Shown: positions 16,995 to 26,593, counted from the first letter of the stretch. The stretch: DNA of 64,000 nt from Ilumatobacter fluminis (GCF_004364865.1 NZ_SOAU01000001.1:3442001-3506000), one strand, 5' to 3'. A program made the numbers and translations. Notes: generated by a model not told the origin, from the letters alone.

Positions 16995-18434
16995 ATGGCT
17001 GATCAGTTCGTCGAAACACACATGGGTGGAGAAGATCCGCAGGTCCCCTTCGACGACCACCCATCGGTCCCGCACCTGCCGCCGGGTGAGTGGGTCAAGA
17101 AGAACCTCTTCAACTCGAAGCTGAACTCGGTCATCACGGTCGTGTTCGGTCTGATCGTGCTCTGGGTCGCCTACTTCTCGATCACCTGGCTGATCGACGC
17201 CGACTTCACGATCATCCGCGACACGTTGCGCGTGTTCATGATCGGCAGCTTCCCCGACGACGAGTTGTGGCGTCTGTGGGTGCAGGGGTATCTGCTCATG
17301 TTCGCGATCGGGTTCGCGAGCGGGGCGCGTGCACGTACCAGCTTCGAACAGGCCAGGCTCCAGGGCGTCGGCGTGGAGCCGCAGTCGCTCCTCGGGTTGC
17401 TGCGACGGTTCTGGCCGATCATCCTCGCCCTGGTCGTGTTCGCCTCGTTCGCGAAGACGATCTCCCCGATGATCCTGGTGGTCACCTCGGTCGCCACGGC
17501 GATCGTCGCCCGGTACGTCGGTTGGGCGTCGCCCGCCGCCGTCCGGCTCCGGTCGGGCTACGTCGCCGCCCTGCTCGTGATCGCGTCGATGCTGGTGGTC
17601 GCCGGCACCTCGAAGTTCGGTGGCGTGGTCGTCGGCCTGGTCCTGTTCTCCTGGGCCTTCACCGAGTTCCGCCGCGGCGACCCGTCCACCTCCGGCGCCC
17701 AGGAGGCCGTGCGCTGGATCATCCCGATCGTCATCGGTGTGGCGGCCTACTTCGCGATCGCCTCGATCGGCTTCGAGGGGTTCGGCTGGAAGGATTGGGG
17801 CGGCCTCTACGTCAACGTGTTCACGGCGGTGATCGGCATCGTGCTCGGTCTGCCGCTCGGCATCCTGCTCGCACTCGGGCGGCGCTCCGATCTGCCGGTC
17901 GTCAAGACCACGTCGGTGCTGTTCATCGAGTTCGTGCGTGGCGTGCCGCTGCTGTCGCTGCTGATCTTCTCGATCGTCTTCCTGCCGTTCTTCCTCCCGC
18001 CGTCGTGGGAGACACCGGCGGCGCTCACGCTCGCGATCGTCGTGATCGCTGGCTTCTCCGCCGCCTACATCGCCGAGATCGTGCGAGGCGGCCTCCAGGC
18101 CGTGGCGAAGGGCCAGACCGAGGCGGCGCAGGCGCTCGGCCTCGCCCCCGGGCCGATGCAGCGCTTCATCGTGCTGCCGCAGGCGCTGCGTGCCGTCATC
18201 CCGGCGATGGTCGGCCAGTTCATCTCCCTCTTCAAGGACACCTCGCTGCTGTTCGCCGCCGGCGTCCTCGAGTTCCTCGGCGCATCGACGATCGCCAACA
18301 ACCAGCCCCAGTTCCTGGGGCGTGGCCTCGCCCCCGTCACGCTGCTGTTCGTGGCGTTCGGGTTCTGGGCCTTCTCGTACAACATGTCCCGTGAGAGCCG
18401 CCTCCTCGAGAAGCGACTCGACACCAGCCGCTGA
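16995..18434 (+). CDS. aapM: Amino-acid ABC transporter permease
   Basis: 479 residues; the partner permease of AapQ. An N-terminal soluble stretch of about 40 residues is followed by several TM helices (about 45-65, 95-110, 140-250), then the conserved permease core from [21 protein letters not shown], with the EAA loop [39 protein letters not shown] near residue 360. Translation is probably coupled to aapQ, because only one base separates the genes. Together the two permeases form the translocation path for the amino acid delivered by AapJ. Confidence 0.91.
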   Translation: MADQFVETHMGGEDPQVPFDDHPSVPHLPPGEWVKKNLFNSKLNSVITVVFGLIVLWVAYFSITWLIDADFTIIRDTLRVFMIGSFPDDELWRLWVQGYLLMFAIGFASGARARTSFEQARLQGVGVEPQSLLGLLRRFWPIILALVVFASFAKTISPMILVVTSVATAIVARYVGWASPAAVRLRSGYVAALLVIASMLVVAGTSKFGGVVVGLVLFSWAFTEFRRGDPSTSGAQEAVRWIIPIVIGVAAYFAIASIGFEGFGWKDWGGLYVNVFTAVIGIVLGLPLGILLALGRRSDLPVVKTTSVLFIEFVRGVPLLSLLIFSIVFLPFFLPPSWETPAALTLAIVVIAGFSAAYIAEIVRGGLQAVAKGQTEAAQALGLAPGPMQRFIVLPQALRAVIPAMVGQFISLFKDTSLLFAAGVLEFLGASTIANNQPQFLGRGLAPVTLLFVAFGFWAFSYNMSRESRLLEKRLDTSR

Positions 18435-18457
18435 GATCCGGATCAGGAGCAACACCC

Positions 18458-19240
18458 ATGAGTCCCACCACGGTCAACACCGATGCCACCGAGATCACCG
18501 GCGGCACCGGGCAGGTGATGATCGAAGTCGAGAAGATGCACAAGTTCTTCGGCGACTTCCACGCACTGAAAGACATCGACCTCAAGGTCGGCCAGCAGGA
18601 AGTGGTCGTCGTCATCGGCCCGTCGGGTTCGGGCAAGTCGACGCTCATCCGGTGCATCAACCGGCTCGAGCGCCACGACCGCGGCAAGATCGTCGTCGAC
18701 GGCATCGAGCTCTCCGACGACGTGCGCAACATCCAGGAGATCCGACGCGAGACCGGCATGGTCTTCCAGTCGTTCAACCTGTTCCCGCACCTCACGGTGA
18801 TGGAGAACATCACGCTGGCACCGCGCAACGTTCGCAAGATCCCGAAGGCCGAGGCCGACGCCACGGCGATGGAGCTGCTCGAGCGGGTGAAGATCCCGCA
18901 GCAGGCCAACAAGTACCCGGGACAGATGTCGGGTGGCCAGCAGCAGCGTGTGGCGATCGCCCGCACCCTGGCGATGAAGCCGAAGGTCGTCCTGTTCGAC
19001 GAGCCGACGTCGGCACTCGACCCCGAGATGGTGAAAGAGGTCCTCGACACCATGAAGGACCTCGCCAACGACGGCATGACGATGATCTGTGTGACGCACG
19101 AGATGGGCTTCGCCCGCGAGGTCGCCGACCGCGTCGTGTTCATGGCCGACGGCGAGATCGTCGAGGTCGGCAGCCCCGAGCACTTCTTCACCGACCCCCA
19201 AGAAGAACGCACCAAGCTCTTCCTCAGCCAGATCCTCTGA
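18458..19240 (+). CDS. aapP: Amino-acid ABC transporter ATP-binding protein
   Basis: 260 residues. Walker [10 protein letters not shown] (about residues 53-61), Q-loop [14 protein letters not shown], signature [15 protein letters not shown], Walker [15 protein letters not shown] and the H-loop CVTHEMGFA are all intact, so it is an active ATPase of the GlnQ/HisP class. As a dimer it powers AapQM. It lies 23 bases after aapM with AGGAG before the ATG, so the four aap genes form one operon. A deaminase gene follows after 4 bases and may be co-transcribed. Confidence 0.94.
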   Translation: MSPTTVNTDATEITGGTGQVMIEVEKMHKFFGDFHALKDIDLKVGQQEVVVVIGPSGSGKSTLIRCINRLERHDRGKIVVDGIELSDDVRNIQEIRRETGMVFQSFNLFPHLTVMENITLAPRNVRKIPKAEADATAMELLERVKIPQQANKYPGQMSGGQQQRVAIARTLAMKPKVVLFDEPTSALDPEMVKEVLDTMKDLANDGMTMICVTHEMGFAREVADRVVFMADGEIVEVGSPEHFFTDPQEERTKLFLSQIL

Positions 19241-19244
19241 CCCG

Positions 19245-19883
19245 ATGATCGCCGGCCTCGAGCAGCCGTGGCGGGTGGCGTTCGAGGAGGCGTGGGCGTC
19301 GTGGGTCGCCGGCAACTTCGGGATCGGCGCCGCCGTCGTCGACCCGGCCGACGGCTCGATCGTGTCGTCCGGCCGAAACCGGGTCGCGCAGACGGAACGG
19401 GAGCCCGGTCTGCTGTCGGGCAACATGACGGCGCACGCCGAGATGAACGCGTTTGCTGCGCTCGACCGCTTCAACGCCGAGGGTCTGCACGTCTACACCA
19501 CCCTCGAGCCGTGCATCATGTGCATCTCGACATCGATGCTGCTCAAGGTCGCCCACGTCCACTTCGCCGCCGGTGACGAGTTCTACGAGGGCCTCGATGA
19601 CCTCTGGGGTGGCCACGCCCTGACCCGAGAGCGCCTGCCGGCCGCCACCGGGCCGTTCACCGGCGAGCACGCCCGGCTGGCGGCGTTCGCCCGGTTCCTG
19701 CCGATGTCGTTCACGCTGCGGCACTTCCCCGGCCGCACCGCCGATCAGCGGGCGCGTACCGAACATCCGGAACTGGCGGCGCTGATCGACGAACTGCTGG
19801 CGGACGGTTCGATCGACGACCTCCGCACGATCGACACGGTCGACACCGCCCTCGCCACCCTCTGGCCACGCCTCCCGCGCTGA
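19245..19883 (+). CDS. Zinc-dependent nucleoside/deoxycytidylate-type deaminase family protein
   Basis: 212 residues. The CDA/tRNA-adenosine-deaminase fold signature is complete: HAEMNAF supplies a zinc ligand His and the catalytic Glu, and PCIMC supplies the two Cys ligands. Residues after about 130 form a C-terminal extension with no recognised domain. The likely chemistry is hydrolytic deamination of a base, nucleoside or pterin-like substrate; which one cannot be told. It starts 4 bases after aapP, suggesting it is the last gene of the aap operon, although a functional link to amino-acid uptake is not obvious. Confidence 0.82.
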   Translation: MIAGLEQPWRVAFEEAWASWVAGNFGIGAAVVDPADGSIVSSGRNRVAQTEREPGLLSGNMTAHAEMNAFAALDRFNAEGLHVYTTLEPCIMCISTSMLLKVAHVHFAAGDEFYEGLDDLWGGHALTRERLPAATGPFTGEHARLAAFARFLPMSFTLRHFPGRTADQRARTEHPELAALIDELLADGSIDDLRTIDTVDTALATLWPRLPR

Positions 19884-19896
19884 CCCCTGGCCGAAT

Positions 19897-19937
19897 GCGT
19901 GAACAAACTGCGGAATGATTCCGCAGTTTGTTCACGC
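19897..19937. terminator. Perfect 19-bp inverted repeat between convergent genes
   Basis: Arms of 19 bases (19897-19915 and 19919-19937) with a 3-base centre, much more AT-rich than the surroundings. It sits 13 bases after the deaminase stop and contains the TGA stop of the converging thioesterase gene. Likely a bidirectional terminator. Confidence 0.65.
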
Positions 19938-20774
19938 CTTGGTCGGGTGGGTGGGGGTGGTGAGGTGGACTTCGGCGACGATGCAGCGCAGGTCGTCCTG
20001 GCCTTCGTCGATGACCTCGACCATGGCGAACGTCGAGCCGTCGTCGCGTGCGTGCGCCGTCGGGACGGCACGGAACGGACCGACCGTGGCCGGTGCGAGG
20101 TAACGCAGCAGCGCTCCCCCGGGTTGCGACGACTCGCCCGCGGCACCGACGGCGGCTTCGGTCACCAGATCGAAGGCGACACCGCCGTGCAGCCCACCGA
20201 AGCCGTTGCGGCTCGCGCCGCTGAGCGACATCCGACAGGTCGTGCCGCCGGGCTCGCGCTCGATGCCGATGATGTCGTGGAGTCGGCCGTCGAGGCGGCA
20301 CTCACCGTCGAACGCCGACATGAACCTCTTGCGCCACGCCTCGCGATCGCCGTCGTGCATCGCCGCCGCCATCTCGGGTGACGGCTTCATCGTCACGATC
20401 TGTTGGGTGCTCTCGGCGACACGGACCCCGGCGTCGTCGAGGATCTCGAGGTGCACGATCGTCGTCCGCTTGCCCGAACGCAACGCCGTCGCGGTGGCGA
20501 AGAGTCGCTCGCCCGTCGGCCGGGCGATTCGGTTGATGCTGATGTCGGCATGCAGGAACGGGCCCATGTCGACCGCCTGCGACGAGGCCATGTCACAGAA
20601 CACGCCGAGCACCCCGAAGTCGACATGGCCGTCGTCCTCCAGCACCATCGGCGACACATGGAGGTGCAACCGGTTGCCGCACGGCCCGTCGGGGTCGGGG
20701 GCGTGCAGACCGATCTTGTTGATCACGTGATCGGCCATCGGGTTCCGTGGCGCGTCGGCCGGCTGCTCGGTCAT
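19932..20774 (-). CDS. Two-hotdog-domain acyl-CoA thioesterase family protein
   Basis: 280 residues made of two hotdog folds in tandem. The N-terminal half has HVDFGVLGVFCDMASSQAV and RPTGERLFATATALRSGKRTTIVHLEI. The C-terminal half has NGFGGLHGGVAFDLVTEAAVGAA and LAPATVGPFRAVPTA. PaaI-like thioesterases usually have one such domain and dimerise; a fused pair gives an internal pseudo-dimer. It probably hydrolyses an acyl-CoA thioester. ATG 20774 is preferred over GTG 20789 because GACAAT lies 6 bases upstream of it (leaderless). Its stop codon falls inside the inverted repeat at 19897-19937. Confidence 0.78.
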   Translation of the reverse strand: MTEQPADAPRNPMADHVINKIGLHAPDPDGPCGNRLHLHVSPMVLEDDGHVDFGVLGVFCDMASSQAVDMGPFLHADISINRIARPTGERLFATATALRSGKRTTIVHLEILDDAGVRVAESTQQIVTMKPSPEMAAAMHDGDREAWRKRFMSAFDGECRLDGRLHDIIGIEREPGGTTCRMSLSGASRNGFGGLHGGVAFDLVTEAAVGAAGESSQPGGALLRYLAPATVGPFRAVPTAHARDDGSTFAMVEVIDEGQDDLRCIVAEVHLTTPTHPTKA

Positions 20775-20780
20775 CGGACG

Positions 20781-20786
20781 ATTGTC
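20781..20786 (-). promoter_or_regulatory. Predicted leaderless -10 (thioesterase)
   Basis: GACAAT on the minus strand, 6 bases before the ATG at 20774. Confidence 0.4.
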
Positions 20787-20825
20787 CACGATCGCTGCGG
20801 CGCGCGCCCAACCGGCGGGTACTCC

Positions 20826-20861
20826 GGGGATGGCGGGTCGAGGGGGAGATCCGCCATCCCC
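20826..20861 (-). terminator. Hairpin after the sugar permease operon
   Basis: 11-bp perfect stem GGGGATGGCGG/CCGCCATCCCC with a 14-base loop, 10 bases past the stop codon of the MalG-type permease gene. No T-tract. Confidence 0.5.
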
Positions 20862-20871
20862 GAGAGGCCGG

Positions 20872-22689
20872 TTACTTCACCGAGCCCGACAGGTCGATCC
20901 CCTTGAGGAAGATCTTCTGCAGGCCGAGGAAGACCAGGATCGGCACCAACATGCCCAACAAGGCGCCCGCCTGGATGAGCGGGATGTTGGCGTCGTAGAG
21001 GCCGAGGAACTGGTACAGACCGATCGAGATCGGCTGCAGGTCGGGCCGTGCGGCGAGGTAGAGCAAGGGCTCGAGGAAGTCGTTCCAGGCGAAGAAGAAG
21101 TGGAACAGCGCCACGGCGAGCAACGCACCCTTCGCCTGCGGCAGGATCACCGTCAGGAGGGTGCGCAGCGGCCCGGCACCGTCGATCGCCGCCGCCTCGT
21201 CGAGGTCGCGCGGGATCGTCAGGAAGAACTGCCGCAGCAGGAAGACGTTGTACGCGTTCGCGAAGAAGTGCGGGATGATCAGGGGCCACCACGTGCCGAT
21301 CCAGCCGAGCCGGTCGAACACGATGTAGGTCGGCACCAGGGTGACGAACCGCGGCAGGATGATCGTCGCGATCAGCGACAGCATGATTAGCCCCTTGAAC
21401 GGCATCCGGAATCGCGACAGGCCGTAGGCGACGAGCGTCGACGACATGATCGTGCCCGCCATGCCGAGACCGGCGATGATCGCCGTGTTCCGGAGCTTGG
21501 TGCCGAAGTCCATCGCACGCCACGCGTCGGGGTAGTTCTTGAGCGTCGGGTCGAACTCGAGGACCGGATCGATGGTCTGGATGCGGCCCTCCCACACGAT
21601 CGGCTCGGCGTCGACGTCGTCGGGATCGACGAACACGCTCGACTCGGCGCCGCGTTCGAGCAGGGCGAGTTGCACCGTGCCGTCGTCGGTCGGGACCTCG
21701 TACAACTCGAGCTGGCGGACCTCGACGTTGAAGGTCTCGTCGAGCGTCGTCGCGAGGGCGGCGTCGCCGGTGTCGACCGCCTCGGGCGCCTGCACGGCAG
21801 GGTCGAGGAAGGCGGACGGGTCGCCGTCGAGCGAGATGATGCCGACACCGTTCAGGCTCCCGTCGGCGGCCGGCACCGTGTACAGCACGGCCTCGTCGAG
21901 CGAGATCCCGAGCTGTTCCTCGACGACCGGGCCGAGGCCTTCGTAGGTGAAGTCCCAGTCGACGCGTGTCGGCAACTGGTCGACCGGCACGAGGGCGTTG
22001 ATCGCGGCACCCGGGCGCAACAGCGCGAGCGACGGATTGCCCCCGTCGGGGTCGGGCATCGCGAACAGGGCGACCTGGTCGATGGCGTAGCCCGACTCGA
22101 CGAGTGCGGCATCGAGTGACTCGGTCGAGCCGTCGAACTCGAGCGGTTCGGGTGCTGCGGCGCCGCTGATGAGCACCGCCGCGTCCTGGCCCGGCATGAG
22201 CAGGCTGACGCCCGATCCCGAGCGACCGGTCGTGCCGGCCGAGTAGACCGTCACGTCGGCCGGATCGGCGCCCGCTGCTTCGAGTTCGGCGAGGAACGTG
22301 TCCCAGCTGCCGTCCCAGTCGAAGACCTCGGCGTCGGCGCCACCGGCTCCTTCGGGGAGCAGGGTGATCGCCTGGAGCTCGCCGTCGGGTCCGGTGATGC
22401 GAACCAGGTCGAACTGGGCGTCGGCGTACTCGGCGGTGACCGCCGACTTCGGCAGGATCGTGCCCTGGGCGATCTGCGACTCGGTCTTGAGCGAGGTCAC
22501 GAACATGTAGCCGAACGGCAACAGGAACAGCACAACGATGCCCATCGTGAACATCGTCAGCAGCGATCCCCAGAGGAAGCGCTTGCTGCGGCCGTCGAGC
22601 TCGCTGTACGTCGTGGTCGGTTCCTTGCCCAGGTTCGGCAGCTTCCGCTGCTTCTGCTCGGCGGTGGGGGGATCGGAGGTGACGGTCAT
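20872..22689 (-). CDS. Carbohydrate ABC permease (MalG type) with large repeat insertion
   Basis: 605 residues; MalG-type permeases are normally about 280. TM1 is near 39-66. Residues about 385-605 contain the usual remaining helices and the EAA loop LDEAAAIDGAGPLRTLLTVI (496-515). In between, roughly 85-370, lies an extra hydrophilic segment that must sit outside the membrane. It consists of five related units of 50-60 residues, each beginning with a strand of the type VALFAMPDPDGG, LYTVPAADG or LYEVPTDDG, followed by a SLALLRPGA-like strand and an acidic loop. Membrane subunit of the oligosaccharide importer; its ATG overlaps the stop of the MalF-type gene (TGATG). The insertion may dock the binding protein. 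Confidence 0.9.
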   Translation of the reverse strand: MTVTSDPPTAEQKQRKLPNLGKEPTTTYSELDGRSKRFLWGSLLTMFTMGIVVLFLLPFGYMFVTSLKTESQIAQGTILPKSAVTAEYADAQFDLVRITGPDGELQAITLLPEGAGGADAEVFDWDGSWDTFLAELEAAGADPADVTVYSAGTTGRSGSGVSLLMPGQDAAVLISGAAAPEPLEFDGSTESLDAALVESGYAIDQVALFAMPDPDGGNPSLALLRPGAAINALVPVDQLPTRVDWDFTYEGLGPVVEEQLGISLDEAVLYTVPAADGSLNGVGIISLDGDPSAFLDPAVQAPEAVDTGDAALATTLDETFNVEVRQLELYEVPTDDGTVQLALLERGAESSVFVDPDDVDAEPIVWEGRIQTIDPVLEFDPTLKNYPDAWRAMDFGTKLRNTAIIAGLGMAGTIMSSTLVAYGLSRFRMPFKGLIMLSLIATIILPRFVTLVPTYIVFDRLGWIGTWWPLIIPHFFANAYNVFLLRQFFLTIPRDLDEAAAIDGAGPLRTLLTVILPQAKGALLAVALFHFFFAWNDFLEPLLYLAARPDLQPISIGLYQFLGLYDANIPLIQAGALLGMLVPILVFLGLQKIFLKGIDLSGSVK

Positions 22690-23654
22690 CAGCGCTCCTC
22701 GTACTCGTAGTGCACCCAGTACTTCGCCGACCAGAACAGCAGCAGGGTGAGCGAGAAGACGACGATGAACATCGCCCAGGCGAGCGCCGCGCCGTATCCC
22801 ATCCGGAAGTTGACGAAGGTCTCGTTGTAGAAGTGCATCGTGTAGAAGAGTGCGATGTTGTCGACGCCGCCGTTGCGATCGGTGAGCGCGAACGGCACGA
22901 GGAAGTACTGACCGAGGCCGACCAGCAGGATCACGATGTTGTAGAAGGTGATCGGCGAGATCATCGGCCAGGTGACGTCACGGAACAGGCGCCATGTGCC
23001 GGCGCCGTCGATGCTGGCCGCCTCGTAGAGATCACGCGGCACGCCGTTGAGCGATGCGATGAAGATGATCATCGCGTTGCCGATGCCCCACAGCCCGATG
23101 TAGGCGAGGGTCGGCATGATCCAGGCGGACGACCGGAGGTAGTCGGGCGAGTCGACGCCGAACCAGCCGAGGAACTTCGCCCACCAACCCGACTGCGGGT
23201 TGAGGTAGAAGCGCCAGACGATCACGGCGGCGATGAACGGCACCATGGAGGGGAGGTAGAACAGGACGCGGAAGAAGCCGCGCCCCCAGAGGTGCTTCGC
23301 GGTGAGCAGGTAGGCCAGGGCCAATGGCACGAAGATGCCGAGCGGGACGGCGAAGCACGCGAACTTGAGGGTGACCCACAAACCGTGCGAGACACGGGGG
23401 TCGTCGAACATCCGCTTCCAGTTGTCGAGGCCGACGAACTCGGTCGGCTCGGTGGAGGCGAGGGTGTAGTTCGTGAAGCTGAGCACGAACGAGGCGACGA
23501 TCGGGATCAGGAAGAAGGCGAAGAGGCCGATGATCCAGGGCGAGACGAAGAACAGCCCCCACCGCCGCTCGCGGCGAGCGATGGAGCCGCGTTCGCCCCG
23601 GAGGGAGGAGGAGCCGTGATCCGACTCCTCCCCCCCAGTGAATACTGCTGTCAT
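22689..23654 (-). CDS. Carbohydrate ABC permease (MalF/UgpA type)
   Basis: 321 residues, normal for the family. A cytoplasmic N-terminus rich in Arg is followed by six TM helices, with the EAA loop VPRDLYEAASIDGAGTWRLF at about residue 205. This is the first of the two permeases of the sugar importer; it pairs with the enlarged MalG-type subunit translated from the overlapping next gene. The binding-protein gene is 38 bases upstream. In contrast to E. coli MalF, the large periplasmic loop is absent here, while the partner permease carries one. Confidence 0.92.
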   Translation of the reverse strand: MTAVFTGGEESDHGSSSLRGERGSIARRERRWGLFFVSPWIIGLFAFFLIPIVASFVLSFTNYTLASTEPTEFVGLDNWKRMFDDPRVSHGLWVTLKFACFAVPLGIFVPLALAYLLTAKHLWGRGFFRVLFYLPSMVPFIAAVIVWRFYLNPQSGWWAKFLGWFGVDSPDYLRSSAWIMPTLAYIGLWGIGNAMIIFIASLNGVPRDLYEAASIDGAGTWRLFRDVTWPMISPITFYNIVILLVGLGQYFLVPFALTDRNGGVDNIALFYTMHFYNETFVNFRMGYGAALAWAMFIVVFSLTLLLFWSAKYWVHYEYEER

Positions 23655-23692
23655 GTGTCAGTCCGGGTCGTAGGTGGTGTTGATGGTCCGGG

Positions 23693-25264
23693 TCAGCCTT
23701 CGGCTGCGGCCCAGATCTCGTTGAGTTGGGCCTCGATCTCGGCGGCACGTGCGTCGACGTCGAGCGTCGGGTCACCGCTGATCTCGCCTTCCAACTCCTC
23801 GATCAGGGTCAACGACTCGAGGTAGGCCGGCATGTACGACTCGTGGCTCGGCACGTCGGGGTACTGACCGCCCGCGACGATGACGTCCCACGTCACGCCC
23901 TGGTCGAACGTGGCGTCCAGATTCGCGAAGTAGTCGGCCTGGATGTCGGGACGGGCCGGCATGGCGCCGTAGATGGTGAGCAGGTCGAGCGCGATGTCGT
24001 CCTGGAAGTAGGTCAGCACCGCGAACGCCTCGTCGGGGTTCTCCGTGTCCTTGTGGATCCGGAAGATGTCGGCGTGCAGCTTCGACACGACGTTGCCCTC
24101 GTAGCTCGGCACGATCGCCAGATCCCAGAACTTCGCGGCGTTGCCGTCACCGTCGAACAGGCAGCACGTGTACCACTGGTGCGTGTTCGCCATGGCGACC
24201 TTGCCCGAGTTGAACGCGTTACCGGCGAGGAGGTCGGAGTCGATCTCGGTCTGGTCCGGGACGAAGCCCGACTCGTGCTTGGCGGCGTGGTACCAGTTCC
24301 ACTCCTCGACCCACTGCTCGGGGATCGCTGCGGTGCCGTCCTCCTGGAGGATCTTGCCGGCGCCGAAGAAGGTGCCCTGCGCCATCGGCGGCTCGGTCCA
24401 CTGGTGGATGTAACCCCACTGGACCGTGTCGTCCTTGTCGAAGCCCTCCTCGGTGGCGTTGAGGCCGGCCGAGTCGATGGTCATGAGCTTGCCGATCTCT
24501 TCGACCTTGGCCCAATCCCAGGTGCCTTCGTACTCGGTGCCCTCGCCGTAGACGGCGGTGCCGTCGGGGCCGTACTCCTGGGGCGGGTACGGCAGGCCGG
24601 CGGCGTCGAACAGCTCGGTGTTGAAGAACATCGCCGACGGGTACGACGCGAACGGCAGGCCGCGAAGCGCACCGTCGTCGTCGACCCACGCCTCGACCTG
24701 GGCGGTCGGGTAGATCGACAGGTCGTACCCGGTCGACTCGATCAGCGGATCGAGATCGAGGTACTGGCCGGCGAAGGAGTTCGACCCCTCGCGGCCGACC
24801 GGGCCGATGATGTCGGGGGCGTTGCCCGCTGCGATCTGGGTCGCCAGCGTCTGGGCGGCCGTCTCGTTGGGCACGAACTCGACCTCGATCTGGATGTCGT
24901 CGTGGGTCGAGTTGAAGTCGTCGACCAGCGCTTGCTGGCGGTCGATCTGCTCGTCCTGCGAGCCGGTACCGAGACCGACGAACCACCGAACGGTGGTGGC
25001 GTCACTCGCCGGTTCCTCGGCGGGTTCCTCGGCGGCGGTGTCGGCCGGTTCCTCGGCGGGTTCTTCGGCCGGTTCTTCGGCCTCTTCGGCCGGTTCCTCG
25101 GCGGGTTCTTCGGCCGGTTCTTCGGCCTCCTCCGCTGGTTCCTCGGCGGGTTCTTCGGCGTCCGACGAATCGTCGTCGCCGCCGCACGCGGCGGCGACCA
25201 ACGCCAGGCTGAGCACGACGGCGCCGACTCGGGCACCGCGTGAGGTACGCGTCCTGCGTAGCAT
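23693..25264 (-). CDS. Carbohydrate ABC transporter substrate-binding lipoprotein
   Basis: 523 residues. Lipoprotein signal LALVAAACGG with lipidated C27, then a linker of alternating Glu-Glu-Pro-Ala units (about 33-80), then a family-1 extracellular solute-binding fold (TVRWFVGLGTG, FNSTHDDIQIEVEFVPNE, GNAPDIIGPVG, LRGLPFASYPSAMFFNTELF). The ATG at 25264 has AGAAGGAG upstream; the frame extends further but without a start signal. It delivers an oligosaccharide to the two permeases downstream. The neighbouring GH1 and GH2 enzymes suggest a beta-manno- or beta-gluco-oligosaccharide. The LacI gene lies 99 bases upstream on the same strand. Confidence 0.92.
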   Translation of the reverse strand: MLRRTRTSRGARVGAVVLSLALVAAACGGDDDSSDAEEPAEEPAEEAEEPAEEPAEEPAEEAEEPAEEPAEEPADTAAEEPAEEPASDATTVRWFVGLGTGSQDEQIDRQQALVDDFNSTHDDIQIEVEFVPNETAAQTLATQIAAGNAPDIIGPVGREGSNSFAGQYLDLDPLIESTGYDLSIYPTAQVEAWVDDDGALRGLPFASYPSAMFFNTELFDAAGLPYPPQEYGPDGTAVYGEGTEYEGTWDWAKVEEIGKLMTIDSAGLNATEEGFDKDDTVQWGYIHQWTEPPMAQGTFFGAGKILQEDGTAAIPEQWVEEWNWYHAAKHESGFVPDQTEIDSDLLAGNAFNSGKVAMANTHQWYTCCLFDGDGNAAKFWDLAIVPSYEGNVVSKLHADIFRIHKDTENPDEAFAVLTYFQDDIALDLLTIYGAMPARPDIQADYFANLDATFDQGVTWDVIVAGGQYPDVPSHESYMPAYLESLTLIEELEGEISGDPTLDVDARAAEIEAQLNEIWAAAEG

Positions 25265-25363
25265 GGTGGATGTTCTCCTTCTGATGGGCTGTAGACAGGC
25301 TTGAAGTCGTGGGAACGGCTGGGGTCCGACTCGTCCTCGGGCTCCAGCGCGCATGGGTGGCGG

Positions 25364-26365
25364 TCAGGGTCGGGTCGTCGAACCTCCTTGCACCAGTGGC
25401 GGCACGATCGAGACCGAGGTCAGTCCGGCCTCGCCGTGCACGAGCTTGTTGAGGAGTTCGACCGCAGTGCGTCCGATCTCGTCGAAGGGTTGGATGACAC
25501 TCGTGATCGTCGGTTCGATGACCTCGTCGAACGCCGTCCCGTCGAAACCGACGACGAGCACGTCGTCGGGCACCCGGAATCCCGACCGGGCGCCGCTGAG
25601 GATCGCACCGACGGCCATCTCGTCGTTCGAGGCGAAGATCCCGTCGACCCCCTTCTCGAACAGCTCGGCACCCGCCGGCAGACCGGATGCACGACTGAAC
25701 CGGCCGTGGGCGATGAGGGCCTCGTCGACCGGACGACCGGCCCGGTCGTGGGCGAGGCGATAGCCGTCGAGACGGGCGCGAGCGTCGGCACGGTCGAGCG
25801 GGCCGGCGATGCAGCCGACGCGCTCGCAGCCCTGCTCGAACAGGTGCGTCACGGCGCCGGCGGCCGACTCGGTGTTCTCGACATCGACGCTCAACACGTC
25901 GTCACGGGTGGGGTGGGTGCCGATCAGGACGGTCGGCAGGACGGAGTCGAAGAGCTCGTCGACCCACTGCTTGTCGGCGGCGACCGAGCTGATGAGCAAG
26001 CCGTCGATGAGGCCGTCGCGCAGGATGTGGTTGACCGTATCGCCGGGTTCTTCTGCGGCGAGGTGGAGCATCATGCCGAGGTCGAGTTGCGAGGCAGCTC
26101 GTCCGACCGCGTGTGTCATGGCGGCGCCGTAGGGGTCGACCCGCAGGTCGTCGGACGGGATCACGAGCCCGATGACCGACGAGCGACCGGATGCGAGGTT
26201 CTTCGCTGCCCGGTTCGGGCGAAAGCCGAGGTGGTCGGCGATCCGGTTGACCCGTTCACGGACGTCGCTGCGGACGCCGGGACGGTCGTTGAGTGCACGC
26301 GACGCCGCCGATCGGGACACCCCGCTCAGTCGTGCGACATCGTCGAGCGTGACCTTCTGTTCCAC
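25364..26365 (-). CDS. LacI-family transcriptional regulator
   Basis: 333 residues. The N-terminal DNA-binding region VTLDDVARLSGVSRSAASRALNDRPGV with the hinge FRPNRAAKNLASG is followed by a periplasmic-binding-protein-like effector domain (IGLVIPS, GLLISS, GIFASNDEMAVGA, VVGFDGTAFDEVI). The GTG start at 26365 has GGGAGG a few bases upstream. It most likely represses the sugar importer and the divergent glycosidase operon until the sugar binds. Two palindromic LacI-type sites lie in the divergent region, at 26474-26487 and 26617-26630. Confidence 0.93.
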   Translation of the reverse strand: MEQKVTLDDVARLSGVSRSAASRALNDRPGVRSDVRERVNRIADHLGFRPNRAAKNLASGRSSVIGLVIPSDDLRVDPYGAAMTHAVGRAASQLDLGMMLHLAAEEPGDTVNHILRDGLIDGLLISSVAADKQWVDELFDSVLPTVLIGTHPTRDDVLSVDVENTESAAGAVTHLFEQGCERVGCIAGPLDRADARARLDGYRLAHDRAGRPVDEALIAHGRFSRASGLPAGAELFEKGVDGIFASNDEMAVGAILSGARSGFRVPDDVLVVGFDGTAFDEVIEPTITSVIQPFDEIGRTAVELLNKLVHGEAGLTSVSIVPPLVQGGSTTRP

Positions 26366-26473
26366 GCAACCTCCCCCCGAGATCTTCGCTTGCCGTATCG
26401 TTGCACGGGCAGGTCGTCGGGACCCACTCGCAATGTTTCCGACAGGTTGCCGCCCGAAGAACGACCCTTGAAC

Positions 26474-26487
26474 TGGAAACGCTTCCA
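26474..26487. promoter_or_regulatory. LacI-family operator 1
   Basis: TGGAAACGCTTCCA, a palindrome with central CG of the type bound by LacI/GalR proteins, in the divergent lacI/GH1 region, 109 bases upstream of the lacI-type start. Confidence 0.75.
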
Positions 26488-26593
26488 TGTTACGGTTCGG
26501 TTCGTTCGCCTGTCAATACAGACCGTTGATCTGTGCTCTGACCAGGGCAAATGCCGATCCGATGTGACCGATGACCTGAAGGAACCTCATCCT

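Noticed and set aside
19245-19883. Deaminase considered as tRNA-adenosine deaminase TadA
   Set aside because: Zinc motifs fit the superfamily only; the long C-terminal part and the lack of TadA-specific neighbours give no basis for that name.
25010-25170. Repeats in the sugar-binding lipoprotein considered as a mobile or VNTR element
   Set aside because: They encode an in-frame Glu-Pro linker after the lipid anchor, common in actinobacterial lipoproteins.
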